From Pseudomonas asplenii (GTDB lineage Bacteria > Pseudomonadota > Gammaproteobacteria > Pseudomonadales > Pseudomonadaceae): 64,000 nt of DNA. The stretch is taken from positions 2,790,001-2,854,000 of the forward strand of contig NZ_LT629777.1 in assembly GCF_900105475.1 (NCBI RefSeq). Direction: 5' to 3'. Of this stretch, positions 40,125-49,215 are shown piece after piece (the stretch's first letter is position 1; the number at the start of each line of letters is the position of its first letter). The notes under the pieces are model-generated. The model was not told the origin of the DNA. It worked only from the letters and a program-made list of their open reading frames with translations, and did not search any database. A program made the translations under genes and the position numbers.

Positions 40125-41477
40125 ATGGATGAATCCGCCGTCGGTTCCCCGACCAGGCCCCGTATTCTGCTGGTCGATGACGAAGAGTCGATTCTCAACA
40201 GCCTGCGGCGACTGCTGCGTAGCCAGCCCTATGAGGTGGTTCTGGCCGACAGCGGGGCTCGGGCGCTGGAGATCCTGGCCGAGCAGCCCGTCGACTTGGT
40301 GATCAGCGATGCACGCATGCCGAACATGGATGGCGCGACCCTGCTGGCGCGCATCCACGAGCTGTACCCCTCGACCCTGCGGATCCTGCTGACCGGTTAT
40401 GCCGACCTGGACATGATCACCAAGGCGATCAACGAAGGGCGGATCTATCGCTATCTCAGCAAGCCCTGGAACGACGAAGAACTGGGACTGACGGTGCGTC
40501 AGGCGTTGGCCTACCAGCATTCGGAGCGCGAACGACAGCGCCTGCAGGTGTTGGCCCGGGAACAGAACCAACAGTTGCAGCAGCTCAACGAGACGCTGGA
40601 AAAACGGGTGTTGGCGCGAACCAGCGAGGTCCAGCAGACCGCCGATATGCTCGACCTGGCCTACGAAGAGCTCAAGCGCAGCTACGCGGTGACCGCCGAG
40701 GTGTTTTCGCGGATGGTCGAGTGGCGCTTGCCCAAGGACAAGCAGACCAACCGGGCGGTGATCGACCTGGTCCGTGCCTGGAGCAAGGCCAACGCGCTGG
40801 ACGAGGCCGACAGCCGTAACCTGGCGATGGCCGCGGCCTTGCACAACATCGGCAAGATGGGCTGGACGGACGGCATGATGGGCGCTCCGGCCGATCAGTT
40901 GCACCATACCGAGCGCGAGCGTTATCGCGGTTATCCCAAGCAGAGCGAGTCGTTGCTGATGACGCTGGAACCGATGCAGGATGCGGCGCGGCTGATCCTG
41001 CATCATCAGGAGCGTTGGGACGGCAGCGGTTTCCCCGATCATCTCAAGGGCGAGGCGATTCCCCTGGGTTCACGGGTGTTGAAGCTGGCCGTCGATTTCA
41101 TCGAGTTGCAGCATGGGCTGATTCTCGAACGACGGTTGAACAGTGACGAAGCCCTGCTGTTCATCCGCAAGTATGCCGGGCGTCTCTATGATCCCGAGCT
41201 GGTGGAACCCTTTATCAAGGTCTGCGCCGAGCACCTGAGCGATGTCACCGCCGGCGACCCGACGGTGAAGGTCCTGAGCACCCGCGAGCTGGCGGCAGGC
41301 ATGGTCCTGGCACGCAACCTCAATGCCGACAATGGCATGCTGCTGCTCAATGCCGGCAAGGTCTTGAGTGGGCCGTTGGTGGAAAAACTGATCGGTTTCG
41401 AGGCGATGGAGGGGGCCAAGTACAGCGTGTTCGTCAAGGTGCCGGAAGAGGTCACGCCGCTGGAGCAGGTGACCTGA
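40125..41477 (+). CDS. Response regulator with degenerate HD-GYP domain
   Basis: 450 residues from the ATG at 40125 (GAGGTG, 4 bases away; ATG 40113 overlaps this site). A receiver (Asp62 in ISDARMPNMDG, Lys113 in LSKPW), a coiled coil (about 135-185), and an HD-type domain in which the metal-binding HD pair is HN (His240-Asn241 in LHNIGKMG) and GYP is GFP (302-304 in RWDGSGFP). A C-terminal extension of about 110 residues follows. Canonical HD-GYP enzymes cleave c-di-GMP; loss of the Asp points to a binding or protein-interaction role, as proposed for PA2572 of P. aeruginosa. Divergent from, and probably co-regulated with, the c-di-GMP operon. Confidence 0.87.
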   Translation: MDESAVGSPTRPRILLVDDEESILNSLRRLLRSQPYEVVLADSGARALEILAEQPVDLVISDARMPNMDGATLLARIHELYPSTLRILLTGYADLDMITKAINEGRIYRYLSKPWNDEELGLTVRQALAYQHSERERQRLQVLAREQNQQLQQLNETLEKRVLARTSEVQQTADMLDLAYEELKRSYAVTAEVFSRMVEWRLPKDKQTNRAVIDLVRAWSKANALDEADSRNLAMAAALHNIGKMGWTDGMMGAPADQLHHTERERYRGYPKQSESLLMTLEPMQDAARLILHHQERWDGSGFPDHLKGEAIPLGSRVLKLAVDFIELQHGLILERRLNSDEALLFIRKYAGRLYDPELVEPFIKVCAEHLSDVTAGDPTVKVLSTRELAAGMVLARNLNADNGMLLLNAGKVLSGPLVEKLIGFEAMEGAKYSVFVKVPEEVTPLEQVT

Positions 41478-41567
41478 GTTCAGCCAGACAAGCCTACCTT
41501 TGGCGGGCTTGCCTGTTGTCCCGGCGAGTGTGATCCTGGCGCCCTTTGCCGGGATTGCATTGACGCC

Positions 41568-41996
41568 ATGACTCTTTCTACTGTCTCCAGGACGATTCGT
41601 ATTGCCGCAGCCCTGCTGATCGGCCCCGATGGCCGTACTCTGCTGGTCCGCAAACGCGGCACCCTGGCCTTCATGCAACCCGGCGGCAAGATCGAACCCC
41701 ATGAGCAGCCGGTGCACGCCCTGACCCGCGAACTTGAGGAAGAACTGGGGCTGCGGGTCGATCCTGCCGCTGCCCGCTACCTCGGAAAATTTTCCGCACC
41801 GGCTGCCAACGAGCCGGGCTTCGAGGTACAGGCCGAACTGTTTCTGCTGCAGATCGCCGAAGCGGTCGAGCCGGCTGCCGAGATCGAGGAAGTGGTGTGG
41901 ATCGATCCGGCGTCCGACGGCAATCTGTGTCTGGCGCCGTTGACACGGGACCTGATCCTGCCGTTCTATCGTGCTTCGCTTGCACCCGACGCCTGA
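41568..41996 (+). CDS. Nudix hydrolase
   Basis: 142 residues. The Nudix box is complete: GGKIEPHEQPVHALTRELEEELG (described by its key residues G, E, REL, EE, G; about 42-64). It hydrolyses a nucleoside-diphosphate-linked compound; the substrate cannot be told from sequence. The gene is followed 23 bp later by a LysE-type exporter gene on the same strand and may be transcribed with it. Confidence 0.88.
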   Translation: MTLSTVSRTIRIAAALLIGPDGRTLLVRKRGTLAFMQPGGKIEPHEQPVHALTRELEEELGLRVDPAAARYLGKFSAPAANEPGFEVQAELFLLQIAEAVEPAAEIEEVVWIDPASDGNLCLAPLTRDLILPFYRASLAPDA

Positions 41997-42019
41997 GCGA
42001 AACCTCCCGAGGACCGTCC

Positions 42020-42658
42020 ATGATCCCCGTTCAAGACCTGCTGATCTTCGCCGCCGCTTCACTGTTGATGGTCCTGACGCCGGGACCGAACATGATCTAC
42101 CTGATTTCCCGTTCGATCTGCCAGGGCCCCAAGGCCGGTGTGGTGTCGTTGCTGGGGGTGGTGGGCGGTTTCTTCGTCCATCTGTTTGCTGCCGCGCTGG
42201 GCCTGACCGCCGTGTTCATGGCCGTGCCGCTGGCTTATGAGTTGCTCAAGTGGGCCGGTGCACTGTACCTGCTGTGGCTGGCCTGGCAGGCGCTCAAGCC
42301 TGGGGCACGGTCGCCGTTCGAGCCTCGGCAGTTGCCGCCTGATTCGTCCGCGCGGTTGATCACCATGGGCTTTCTCACCAGTGCCCTGAATCCGAAGATC
42401 GCGGTGTTCTACCTTTCGGTGTTTCCGCAGTTCATCACCCCGGAGCACGGCTCGGTGTTCGCCCAGAGCCTGACCCTTGGCGTCACCCAGATCAGCGTGA
42501 GCTTCACCGTCAACCTGCTGATCGCGCTGTTTGCCGGCGGTCTGGCCAGTTGGTTCATGCACAACCCGCGCTGGCTGGCTGTGCAACGTTATGTCATGGG
42601 CTTCGTGCTGGGCGGCCTGGCGCTGCGGCTGATGCTCGAACAACGCCGGGCCGCCTGA
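42020..42658 (+). CDS. LysE family amino-acid/metabolite exporter
   Basis: 212 residues from the ATG at 42020 (GAGGACC upstream). Six hydrophobic segments with the family marks MVLTPGPNMIYLI in the first helix, WAGALYLLWLAWQAL, and FLTSALNPKIAVFYLSVFPQF. LysE/RhtB proteins export amino acids or lactones from the cytoplasm by proton antiport. Substrate not predictable. Convergent with metR. Confidence 0.88.
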   Translation: MIPVQDLLIFAAASLLMVLTPGPNMIYLISRSICQGPKAGVVSLLGVVGGFFVHLFAAALGLTAVFMAVPLAYELLKWAGALYLLWLAWQALKPGARSPFEPRQLPPDSSARLITMGFLTSALNPKIAVFYLSVFPQFITPEHGSVFAQSLTLGVTQISVSFTVNLLIALFAGGLASWFMHNPRWLAVQRYVMGFVLGGLALRLMLEQRRAA

Positions 42659-42665
42659 GAAGGTC

Positions 42666-42688
42666 GCGTCAGCGTACCGCGCTGACGC
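42666..42688. terminator. Hairpin between convergent lysE-type gene and metR
   Basis: GCGTCAGCG (42666-42674) and CGCTGACGC (42680-42688) form a perfect 9-bp stem with loop TACCG, 7 bp past the exporter stop and over the metR stop codon. No clear T-run. Confidence 0.5.
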
Positions 42689-43598
42689 CATCGAGGGTGG
42701 AGAACGAGGTGTCCTTGGCCGTCAGCAGAAAGTCGCGCATATAGGGCACCTCCAGCATGTCGGTGCGAATCGCCGCGTACAGTGTGGCAAACAGGCCTTT
42801 CTCGCCCAGCCGCTTGGCTTTCACGTAACCGCGCGAGCTGTATTCGTGCAGCGCCCAGTGCGGCATGCCGCAGACACCGCGGCCGCTGGCCACCAACTGC
42901 ATCATCATCACGGTCAGTTCCGAGGTCCGCACCTGCGCTGGTTCGATATCGGCCGGTTCCAGGAATCGGGTGAAGATGTCCAGGCGGTCGCGTTCCACCG
43001 GGTAGGTGATCAGGGTTTCCCGGGCCAGATCCTCGGGCACGATATACGGTTTGCTCGCCAGGGCGTGCTGGTTGGCGACGGCGAGCATTGCCTCGTAGGT
43101 GAACAGCGGCACGTAGGTGATGCCCGCCAGGTCCAGTGGGTCGGAGGTGACCACCAGGTCCAGGTCGCCTCGGGCCAGGGCCGGCAGCGGTGCAAAGGAG
43201 AAGCCGGAGGCCAGGTCCAGTTCGACTTCCGGCCAGGCATCGCGGAACTGGTCGATGGTCGGCATCAGCCACTGGAAGCAACTGTGGCATTCGATCGCCA
43301 TGTGCAGTCGACCTGCGGTACCACCGGCCAGCCGGGAGATATCCCGTTCCGTCGCGCGCAGCAGCGGCAAGGTGGCATCCGCCAGTTGCAGCAGACGCAG
43401 GCCGGCGCTGGTGAACCGTACCGGTTTGGTCTTGCGCACGAACAACGTCATGCCCAGGCGCTCCTCCAGTTCCTTGAACTGGTGGGAGAGGGCCGACTGC
43501 GTCAGGTGCAGGCGCTCGGCGGCTTCCACCAGGCTGTCGGCCTCACGCAGGGCATGCAGGGTTTTCAAGTGACGGATTTCGAGCACCAGAGGCTCCAT
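42669..43598 (-). CDS. metR: LysR-type regulator of methionine biosynthesis
   Basis: 309 residues from the ATG at 43598. The N-terminal winged helix-turn-helix (IRHLKTLHALREADSLVEAA, LTQSALSHQFKELEERLG) and a co-inducer domain with AIECHSCFQWLMPTIDQF are close to MetR. MetR activates metE, metH and related genes with homocysteine as co-inducer. It is divergent from a secreted hydrolase gene at 43813. An open extension upstream of 43598 has no ribosome-binding site and low similarity to LysR proteins. Confidence 0.85.
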   Translation of the reverse strand: MEPLVLEIRHLKTLHALREADSLVEAAERLHLTQSALSHQFKELEERLGMTLFVRKTKPVRFTSAGLRLLQLADATLPLLRATERDISRLAGGTAGRLHMAIECHSCFQWLMPTIDQFRDAWPEVELDLASGFSFAPLPALARGDLDLVVTSDPLDLAGITYVPLFTYEAMLAVANQHALASKPYIVPEDLARETLITYPVERDRLDIFTRFLEPADIEPAQVRTSELTVMMMQLVASGRGVCGMPHWALHEYSSRGYVKAKRLGEKGLFATLYAAIRTDMLEVPYMRDFLLTAKDTSFSTLDGVSAVR

Positions 43599-43812
43599 GA
43601 GCAATTTTTGGCAAAGGACGCTAGAAGCGTGAGTTTGTCTCATGATGACGCGGCTGTCGACTGCCGCCTCTGGCGATAGACGTGTGACTTGTCCGATAGG
43701 CCGATACCGCCGATGCAATCTTCATCAAACTGTCATTGAACTGTGGCAGCGCGCTGCAACAAATATCATCAGACTCGCGCTCCACTGGGGTTCTGCGTTT
43801 CGGTATTTTTTC

Positions 43813-44820
43813 ATGCATGTACGTTTTCTTTCTGCGGCAGTTCTGCTGGCCGCCTTGCTGTTCGGCTTGCCGGCATTTGCCGCTGGCCGCTGCGATGTCA
43901 ATGTTCCCACCGAGCATGTCGATCTGGATCAGGTCAGCCTGGCCTACCAGAGCATCGGCCGTGCCTCGGACCCGGCGCTGCTGCTGATCATGGGCCTGGG
44001 CGGTCAGTTGATCCATTGGCCGGACGAAGTGGTGGTCGCCTTGTGCCAGCAGGGTTTCCGGGTGATTCGCTACGACAACCGCGACGTCGGTCTGTCGACC
44101 TGGCGCCATGCACCGGCGAGTGCCAACCTGACCTTCGAAGTGCTGCGCTACAAGCTCGGTTTGCCGGTATCGGCGCCCTACAGCCTGACCGACATGGCCG
44201 GCGATGCGTTGGGGCTGATGGATGCACTGCACGTCGAGCAGTTTCATGTGCTCGGTGCCAGCATGGGCGGGATGATCGCCCAGCGTGTGGCGGCCATGGC
44301 TCCGCAGCGGGTCGAGAGTCTGACGCTGGTGATGACCAGCTCCGGTGCCGAAGGTTTGCCGGCGCCGAGTGCGGCGTTGGTGCAGTTGCTGTCGCGGCGC
44401 AGTGCGCCCAATCGCCAGGTGGCCATCGAGCAGCAGGCCGACCTGTTGGCGGCGCTGGGCAGTCCGCAGGTCAAGGACGATCGGAACAAGCTGCTGCGCC
44501 AGGCCGCGGCCTCTTATGATCGGGCGTTCAATCCGGAAGGGGTGAAGCGCCAGATCATGGCGATACTGGCCGAGCCTAGCCGGGTGCCGCTGCTCAACCA
44601 GTTACGCGTGCCGACCCTGGTGGTGCATGGCACCGCCGATCCGTTATTGCCGGTGATGCATGGGGTGCACCTGGCGGCGCATATCCAGGGCAGCCAACTG
44701 GTGCTGATCCCGGGGCTGGCCCATCGGTTCCAGGAGGCGTTCAAGGCCCCGTTGCTGGCGGCGGTGCTGCCTTATCTGCGGGCGCATCAGCAGGATGTCA
44801 GCCACGTCGCGCAGCTTTGA
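43813..44820 (+). CDS. Secreted alpha/beta hydrolase
   Basis: 335 residues from the ATG at 43813. A signal peptide ([14 protein letters not shown], cleavage near residue 24) precedes an alpha/beta hydrolase fold with the nucleophile Ser150 in LGASMGG, an acid in [11 protein letters not shown] and a His in GLAHRF. The oxyanion region is [14 protein letters not shown]. It is probably periplasmic and acts on an ester or lactone; substrate unknown. The long reading frame upstream of the ATG at 43813 covers the metR promoter region and is not needed. Confidence 0.82.
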   Translation: MHVRFLSAAVLLAALLFGLPAFAAGRCDVNVPTEHVDLDQVSLAYQSIGRASDPALLLIMGLGGQLIHWPDEVVVALCQQGFRVIRYDNRDVGLSTWRHAPASANLTFEVLRYKLGLPVSAPYSLTDMAGDALGLMDALHVEQFHVLGASMGGMIAQRVAAMAPQRVESLTLVMTSSGAEGLPAPSAALVQLLSRRSAPNRQVAIEQQADLLAALGSPQVKDDRNKLLRQAAASYDRAFNPEGVKRQIMAILAEPSRVPLLNQLRVPTLVVHGTADPLLPVMHGVHLAAHIQGSQLVLIPGLAHRFQEAFKAPLLAAVLPYLRAHQQDVSHVAQL

Positions 44821-44895
44821 TGGGAATGGGCTTCAGGCCATGAAGTCAGCGCGCTCCTACAGGGGGGCGATGCGCCGCAGGATGTGTCGTGGGGG

Positions 44896-46296
44896 TCAGC
44901 GGATGATCTTTTCTACCTGGATCGCCAGCTTCTTCAGGCGATACCAGAAGCTGCGCTCGGAGATCCCGATCATCTGCGCGGCGGCGGCCTGGACCCCATT
45001 GGTTTCCTGCAAGGCCGCCAGGATGTAGCCCTTTTCCACTTCCGCCAGTGCCGCGTCGAGGTCCTTGGGGATCGCCGGGCCGGCATTGAGCGCCACGGTC
45101 GGGTTGCCCGGTTCCGTCTGCGATGGGCTGAACAGGTACGCGGGCAGGTCGCTTTCTTCGATCACCGGGTTCGCGGCGACGATGGTCGCGCGTTCCACGC
45201 AGTTCTGCAGTTCGCGAATATTGCCCGGCCAGTTGTAGTTGGCCATCGCCTGTAGCGCCTGCGGGCTGAACCCAGTGATGCGCTTGCCGGCGCTGGCACC
45301 CAGGGAACGGGCGAAATGCCGGGCCAGTGGAGCGATGTCCTCGGCCCGCTCGCGCAGGGCCGGCAAGGGAATCGGAAAGACGTTCAGGCGATAGTAGAGG
45401 TCTTCACGAAACTCCTTGTTCGCCACCGCTTCGAGCAGGTTCTTGTTGGTCGCGGCGATCACCCGCACATCGACCTTGCGTTCGCGCGTGTCGCCTACCG
45501 GCTCGATCACCCGCTCCTGCAGCGCACGCAGAATCTTCGCCTGCAGAGCCAGCGGCATGTCGCCGACCTCGTCGAGGAACAACGTGCCCTTGTCCGCCTG
45601 CATGAAGCGCCCGACCCGATCCGAGACGGCGCCGGTAAAGGCCCCCTTGCGGTGGCCGAACATTTCGCTTTCCAGCAGCCCTTCGGGGATCGCCGCGCAG
45701 TTGACCGCGACAAAGGGTTTGTCGGCGCGGTTGCCGTGCTGGTGGATCGCCCGGGCGACCATCTCCTTGCCGGTGCCGCTCTCGCCGGTCAGCAGGATGG
45801 TCGCGTTGCTCTCGCGTACCGAATCGACCGCCTGCAGCACCCGGCGAAAGGTCGGGCTGTCGCCCACCAGGCTGTCGATCTGCTGGTGTTCGTCCAGCTC
45901 GGCGCGCATCCGCGCGTTGTCGCGCAGGATGTCGCGAAACTGCAATGCCTTGCTGACGGTGATGTCCAGCTCGTCGATGTCGAACGGCTTGGCAATGTAG
46001 TCGAAGGCGCCGTTGCGCATCGATTGCACGGCGTTTTTCACCGTGCTGTAGGCGGTCATCACGATGACCGGCAATTGCGGGAAGCGCGACTTGATCTCGG
46101 CCAGCAACTGCGGACCATCCATGCCGGGCATGCGCCAGTCGCTGATGACCAGGTCGATCTCTTCCTGGTCCAGCACCACCAGCGCCTGCAGGCCGTTGCC
46201 GGCGGTGAACACCTGGATATCGTTATGGCTCAGGGCCGAACTGAGCAGGTCGCAGAGTTTGGGCTCGTCATCGACCACCAGGACCTTATGCGTCAT
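44896..46296 (-). CDS. Sigma-54-dependent response regulator (NtrC class) of the 44896-52185 operon
   Basis: 466 residues from ATG 46296 (GAGGAAC 9 bases upstream; ATG 46302 is possible). Receiver with Asp53 (ISDWRMPGMDG) and Lys in AKPFD; AAA+ domain with Walker A GESGTGKE (171-178) and the sigma-54 contact loop GAFTGA (218-223), Walker B TLFLDEVGDMP; C-terminal Fis-type helix-turn-helix (AAAAQMIGISERSFWYRLKK). It overlaps the upstream kinase gene by 11 bp. As last gene of an operon headed by a sigma-54-type promoter, it is the natural activator of that promoter. Confidence 0.92.
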   Translation of the reverse strand: MTHKVLVVDDEPKLCDLLSSALSHNDIQVFTAGNGLQALVVLDQEEIDLVISDWRMPGMDGPQLLAEIKSRFPQLPVIVMTAYSTVKNAVQSMRNGAFDYIAKPFDIDELDITVSKALQFRDILRDNARMRAELDEHQQIDSLVGDSPTFRRVLQAVDSVRESNATILLTGESGTGKEMVARAIHQHGNRADKPFVAVNCAAIPEGLLESEMFGHRKGAFTGAVSDRVGRFMQADKGTLFLDEVGDMPLALQAKILRALQERVIEPVGDTRERKVDVRVIAATNKNLLEAVANKEFREDLYYRLNVFPIPLPALRERAEDIAPLARHFARSLGASAGKRITGFSPQALQAMANYNWPGNIRELQNCVERATIVAANPVIEESDLPAYLFSPSQTEPGNPTVALNAGPAIPKDLDAALAEVEKGYILAALQETNGVQAAAAQMIGISERSFWYRLKKLAIQVEKIIR

Positions 46297-48079
46297 CGTC
46301 ATGTTCCTCGTCATCCTCGGCGTCCAGGTCTTCGCCATGGGCCGGAATGTACAGCTTGAAGCAGGCGCCTGCATCTTTCTCGCTGATGCATTCGATCCGC
46401 CCATCATGGTTTTCCATGATCGAGAAAACCTTGGCCAGGCCCAGGCCGGTGCCCGAGGCCTTGGTGGTGACAAACGGCGTGAAGATCCGCTCGATCATGT
46501 CCGCCTCGATACCCTGGCCGGTGTCGGTGACGCTGATGACGGTGTAGTGCTGGTCCATATCGATGCCGAGCGTCAGGCGACCGCCGTTGGGCATGGCGTC
46601 GATGGCGTTGAGGATCAGGTTCAGGCAGGCCTGTTTCAGTTGGCCGGTATCGGCGTACAGCGTGGCCCCGGGGGCCTGCTCGTCGATGTGCGCATCGATG
46701 TTGTGGGTCGTCAGCTCCGGGGCACAGAAACCGAGAATTTCTTCGGCCAGGGCCCGAGCGGGCTGCAGAACCCGAATCGGTGCGTTCGGCTTGGCGAAAT
46801 CGAGAAACTCGGTGATCAGGTCATTGATCCGCGACACTTCGCTGATCACGTATTCCAGGTGGCGCTTGTCGGTGTCCGGCAGGTTGGCCCGACGGTGCAG
46901 CAGTTGCGTCGCGGTCTTGATGATGCCCAGCGGATTGCGGATTTCGTGGGCCAGGCCCATGGCGACTTCGCCCAGCGCGTGCAGGCGATCACGGCGGCGC
47001 AGTTGTGCTTCCAGGTGATGCAGTTCACCCAGGCGTTCGGTCATGTGGTTGAAGGTATGGCTGAGTTCGGCCAGTTCATCGCTGCCGATCACCGGGACAT
47101 GCTTGTTGTAGTTGCCGGAGATGACCGCTCCGACCCCTTCGGCAAGCCCCCGCAACGGTCGGGTCAGGCGTTGCGAGACCAGCCAGCCGACGCTCAGGGA
47201 CAGTGCCGAGCCCACGAGGAAAATCAGGATGAACAGGTTGCTCTGGTTGACCAGGCCGACCAGGCTGTTGTGGCGCAACAGGCCGCTGAAAATGACGCCC
47301 TGCAGGTCACCGGTATCGTTGAAAATCGGCCAGTACAGGCCACTGTAGCGGCTGGTGAAGAGTTCGCTCGGCAGTCGGGTGTCGCGCAGGTTTTTTTCGA
47401 TTTTCGTCGGGATCTGCAGCGGATGATCGTCGAAGCGCTGGGTCGAGAAGATTTCGGCGAACCCCTTGGCGTTCGCCAGGTACAGGCGCAGGTCGAGGGA
47501 ATGGACATCGGCGACGCTGTTGAGGAAGCTGCTGTCCAGATAAGTGGCGATCATCAGTTGATAGTCGACGCCTTCCTGGGTACTGGGGAACATCGAGACC
47601 ACCACGCCGGTCGGTACGCCCGCGACCTTGATGGTCTGCAGCACGGCATTGGGCGCGGTGCTGACCTGTTCGACGATATCGTCGGAGGCGGTGCTGAACA
47701 CCACCTTGTGATCCTGCGTGCGGATCAGCGCGACGATGTCGATGCCCATCGCATCGGCGATATCGGCGGTCAGCTTGTCATGCTTGGCCGCCTGGCGCGA
47801 AGTCGGCGGTCTGGTGTAGAGCAGGAACAATTGCGCGACCCGCGCGTTGTCACGCTGGATCTCGCTGATCTCGTCCTTGACGATCTTGGTCGACTCCTGC
47901 AGCCAGATGCGCACATTACTGTCGAAAATCTGCGACAGGGTGGTCGCCGCCAGTTCGGCGGCGATCATGGTCGGCACGACGCTGACCAGCCAGAACGCCA
48001 GCAACAGTTTGCGCTGCACACTCCAGCGCGATATCGAGAAGGGGCGGCGTTTACGGCGGCGTTCTGGGGTAGGAGTCAT
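46286..48079 (-). CDS. Sensor histidine kinase (NtrB class) of the 44896-52185 operon
   Basis: 597 residues from the ATG at 48079, which shares a base with the stop of the preceding gene. Transmembrane helices at about 24-45 and 281-300 enclose a Cache-like periplasmic sensor of about 235 residues. HAMP (about 301-355), His378 in GLAHEIRNPLGI, and an ATPase domain with NLILNAIDAMP, DTGQGI and GTGLGLAKV follow. The very acidic C-terminus (DAEDDEEHDDD) is unusual. Cognate to the sigma-54 regulator that follows. The periplasmic sensor implies the inducer is seen outside the cytoplasm. Confidence 0.9.
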   Translation of the reverse strand: MTPTPERRRKRRPFSISRWSVQRKLLLAFWLVSVVPTMIAAELAATTLSQIFDSNVRIWLQESTKIVKDEISEIQRDNARVAQLFLLYTRPPTSRQAAKHDKLTADIADAMGIDIVALIRTQDHKVVFSTASDDIVEQVSTAPNAVLQTIKVAGVPTGVVVSMFPSTQEGVDYQLMIATYLDSSFLNSVADVHSLDLRLYLANAKGFAEIFSTQRFDDHPLQIPTKIEKNLRDTRLPSELFTSRYSGLYWPIFNDTGDLQGVIFSGLLRHNSLVGLVNQSNLFILIFLVGSALSLSVGWLVSQRLTRPLRGLAEGVGAVISGNYNKHVPVIGSDELAELSHTFNHMTERLGELHHLEAQLRRRDRLHALGEVAMGLAHEIRNPLGIIKTATQLLHRRANLPDTDKRHLEYVISEVSRINDLITEFLDFAKPNAPIRVLQPARALAEEILGFCAPELTTHNIDAHIDEQAPGATLYADTGQLKQACLNLILNAIDAMPNGGRLTLGIDMDQHYTVISVTDTGQGIEADMIERIFTPFVTTKASGTGLGLAKVFSIMENHDGRIECISEKDAGACFKLYIPAHGEDLDAEDDEEHDDDA

Positions 48080-49203
48080 CAGGTTTCGCTTATCGCGGCA
48101 GCCATGGCAGGGTCGAATCGATCCGGGCGGACAATCAATTTGACCAGTTTCAGGAGGTTGTTGACCAGCCGGTTTCGATGGTGAAAGAACAGGTTGTTGC
48201 CCTGGAACGTGCAGCCCAGGCGGATCTTGCTGGCATAACCGGCCTGACCGCATTCGTACCGGGCGATGCCCTGCTTGATACAGTACTCGACATTGGCCAT
48301 CCAGCTACGGAAATAGAGGTTGTGCTGACGGGTTTCGTTCAGGTCGTGACCGAAAAATTTATCGATCAGCCGATCCTGATCCAGCAGGATCAGGTTGAAC
48401 GCCACTAACCGATCGTCGATCCAGTAGAGAACGCAGGCAGCGCGTTCGTCCAGTTGTTCGAGCACACCGGTGAAATAGTCCGCCGGCAGGCGTTCGAACT
48501 GGGTTTCGCTGCGCGCCAGGGTCGACTCGTACAGACGCATGACCTGCGGCAGTACATCATCGATGTTGCGCCGCCACTCGATCCGTGGCCCGGGTGTGCG
48601 TAGCTTGCGCCGCAGGTCCTTGCGAGTGGATTTGCCCAGGGAGCCGAGGTAGGCGTCGAGCGAGCCGAAGGGCACCGGTAGCGTCGATCCGGGCAGGCTG
48701 GGCAATTGCTGGAAGCCGGCGGCCTTGCAACTGCTGGTCCAGTCGTTGTCGGCGCTGGGGGCGTCCTTGACTGCTGTGAGGCTGATTTTCAGACTGGCGG
48801 CATCTTCCCGCGCGAGTCGCAACAGGCGCTCCAGCAATGCCTGGCGTCGTTGCGCTGGCACCTGGCTGGCGATGCCGGCATGGCACTGCTCCGACACGGG
48901 CGAACCAATGGCGTAGAGTCCCAATTCGAGAAGGCCTGGCAATGCCCGGTTGAGCCAGCCGGTCACGCGTTTGGCCACCCCCTGCATCGTGGTGTCGAGT
49001 TTGTAGCGGGTGATGAAGGCGGGGGCGACGGCCAGCAGGCGGCCGTCTTCGAACAACGCCAGGTAGCGCCATTCGAAGTCGTCGATGCCGGCCTTTTCCA
49101 CAGCCAGGTAATACTCCCAATTTTCCAGCGCGCCCGGAAAGCAGTCATTCCAGGCTGCACGGTCAATCGCCTCGATGCTGGAGAAGGCTTGGGCGTCAAT
49201 CAC
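48079..49203 (-). CDS. GNAT / FemAB-like N-acyltransferase
   Basis: 374 residues. The C-terminal half holds the GNAT-like block of CelD/BioF2/FemAB-type transferases: YLGSLGKSTRKDLRRKLR, VLYWIDDRLVAFNLILLDQDRLIDKFFG and GIARYECGQAGYASKIRLG. The N-terminal half is a second, divergent domain, so the protein has a double-GNAT layout. It should transfer an acyl or aminoacyl group to an amine. Within the operon it follows the hydrolase gene and precedes the kinase gene, whose start overlaps its stop by one base. Acceptor unknown, perhaps an amine made by the aminotransferase upstream. Confidence 0.78.
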   Translation of the reverse strand: MIDAQAFSSIEAIDRAAWNDCFPGALENWEYYLAVEKAGIDDFEWRYLALFEDGRLLAVAPAFITRYKLDTTMQGVAKRVTGWLNRALPGLLELGLYAIGSPVSEQCHAGIASQVPAQRRQALLERLLRLAREDAASLKISLTAVKDAPSADNDWTSSCKAAGFQQLPSLPGSTLPVPFGSLDAYLGSLGKSTRKDLRRKLRTPGPRIEWRRNIDDVLPQVMRLYESTLARSETQFERLPADYFTGVLEQLDERAACVLYWIDDRLVAFNLILLDQDRLIDKFFGHDLNETRQHNLYFRSWMANVEYCIKQGIARYECGQAGYASKIRLGCTFQGNNLFFHHRNRLVNNLLKLVKLIVRPDRFDPAMAAAISET

Positions 49204-49215
49204 GTGGTCTGTCCT

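Noticed and set aside
41489..41511. CAAGCC/GGCTTG inverted repeat after the HD-domain regulator as a terminator
   Set aside because: Only a 6-bp stem with an 11-base loop and no T-run; may be a decayed REP fragment.
43642..43812. Longer start for the secreted hydrolase
   Set aside because: The ATG at 43813 opens directly into a signal peptide; the extension has no such sense and covers the divergent metR control region.
46064..48184. Plus-strand open frame of 706 codons
   Set aside because: Antisense to the kinase and regulator genes, whose catalytic motifs are intact.
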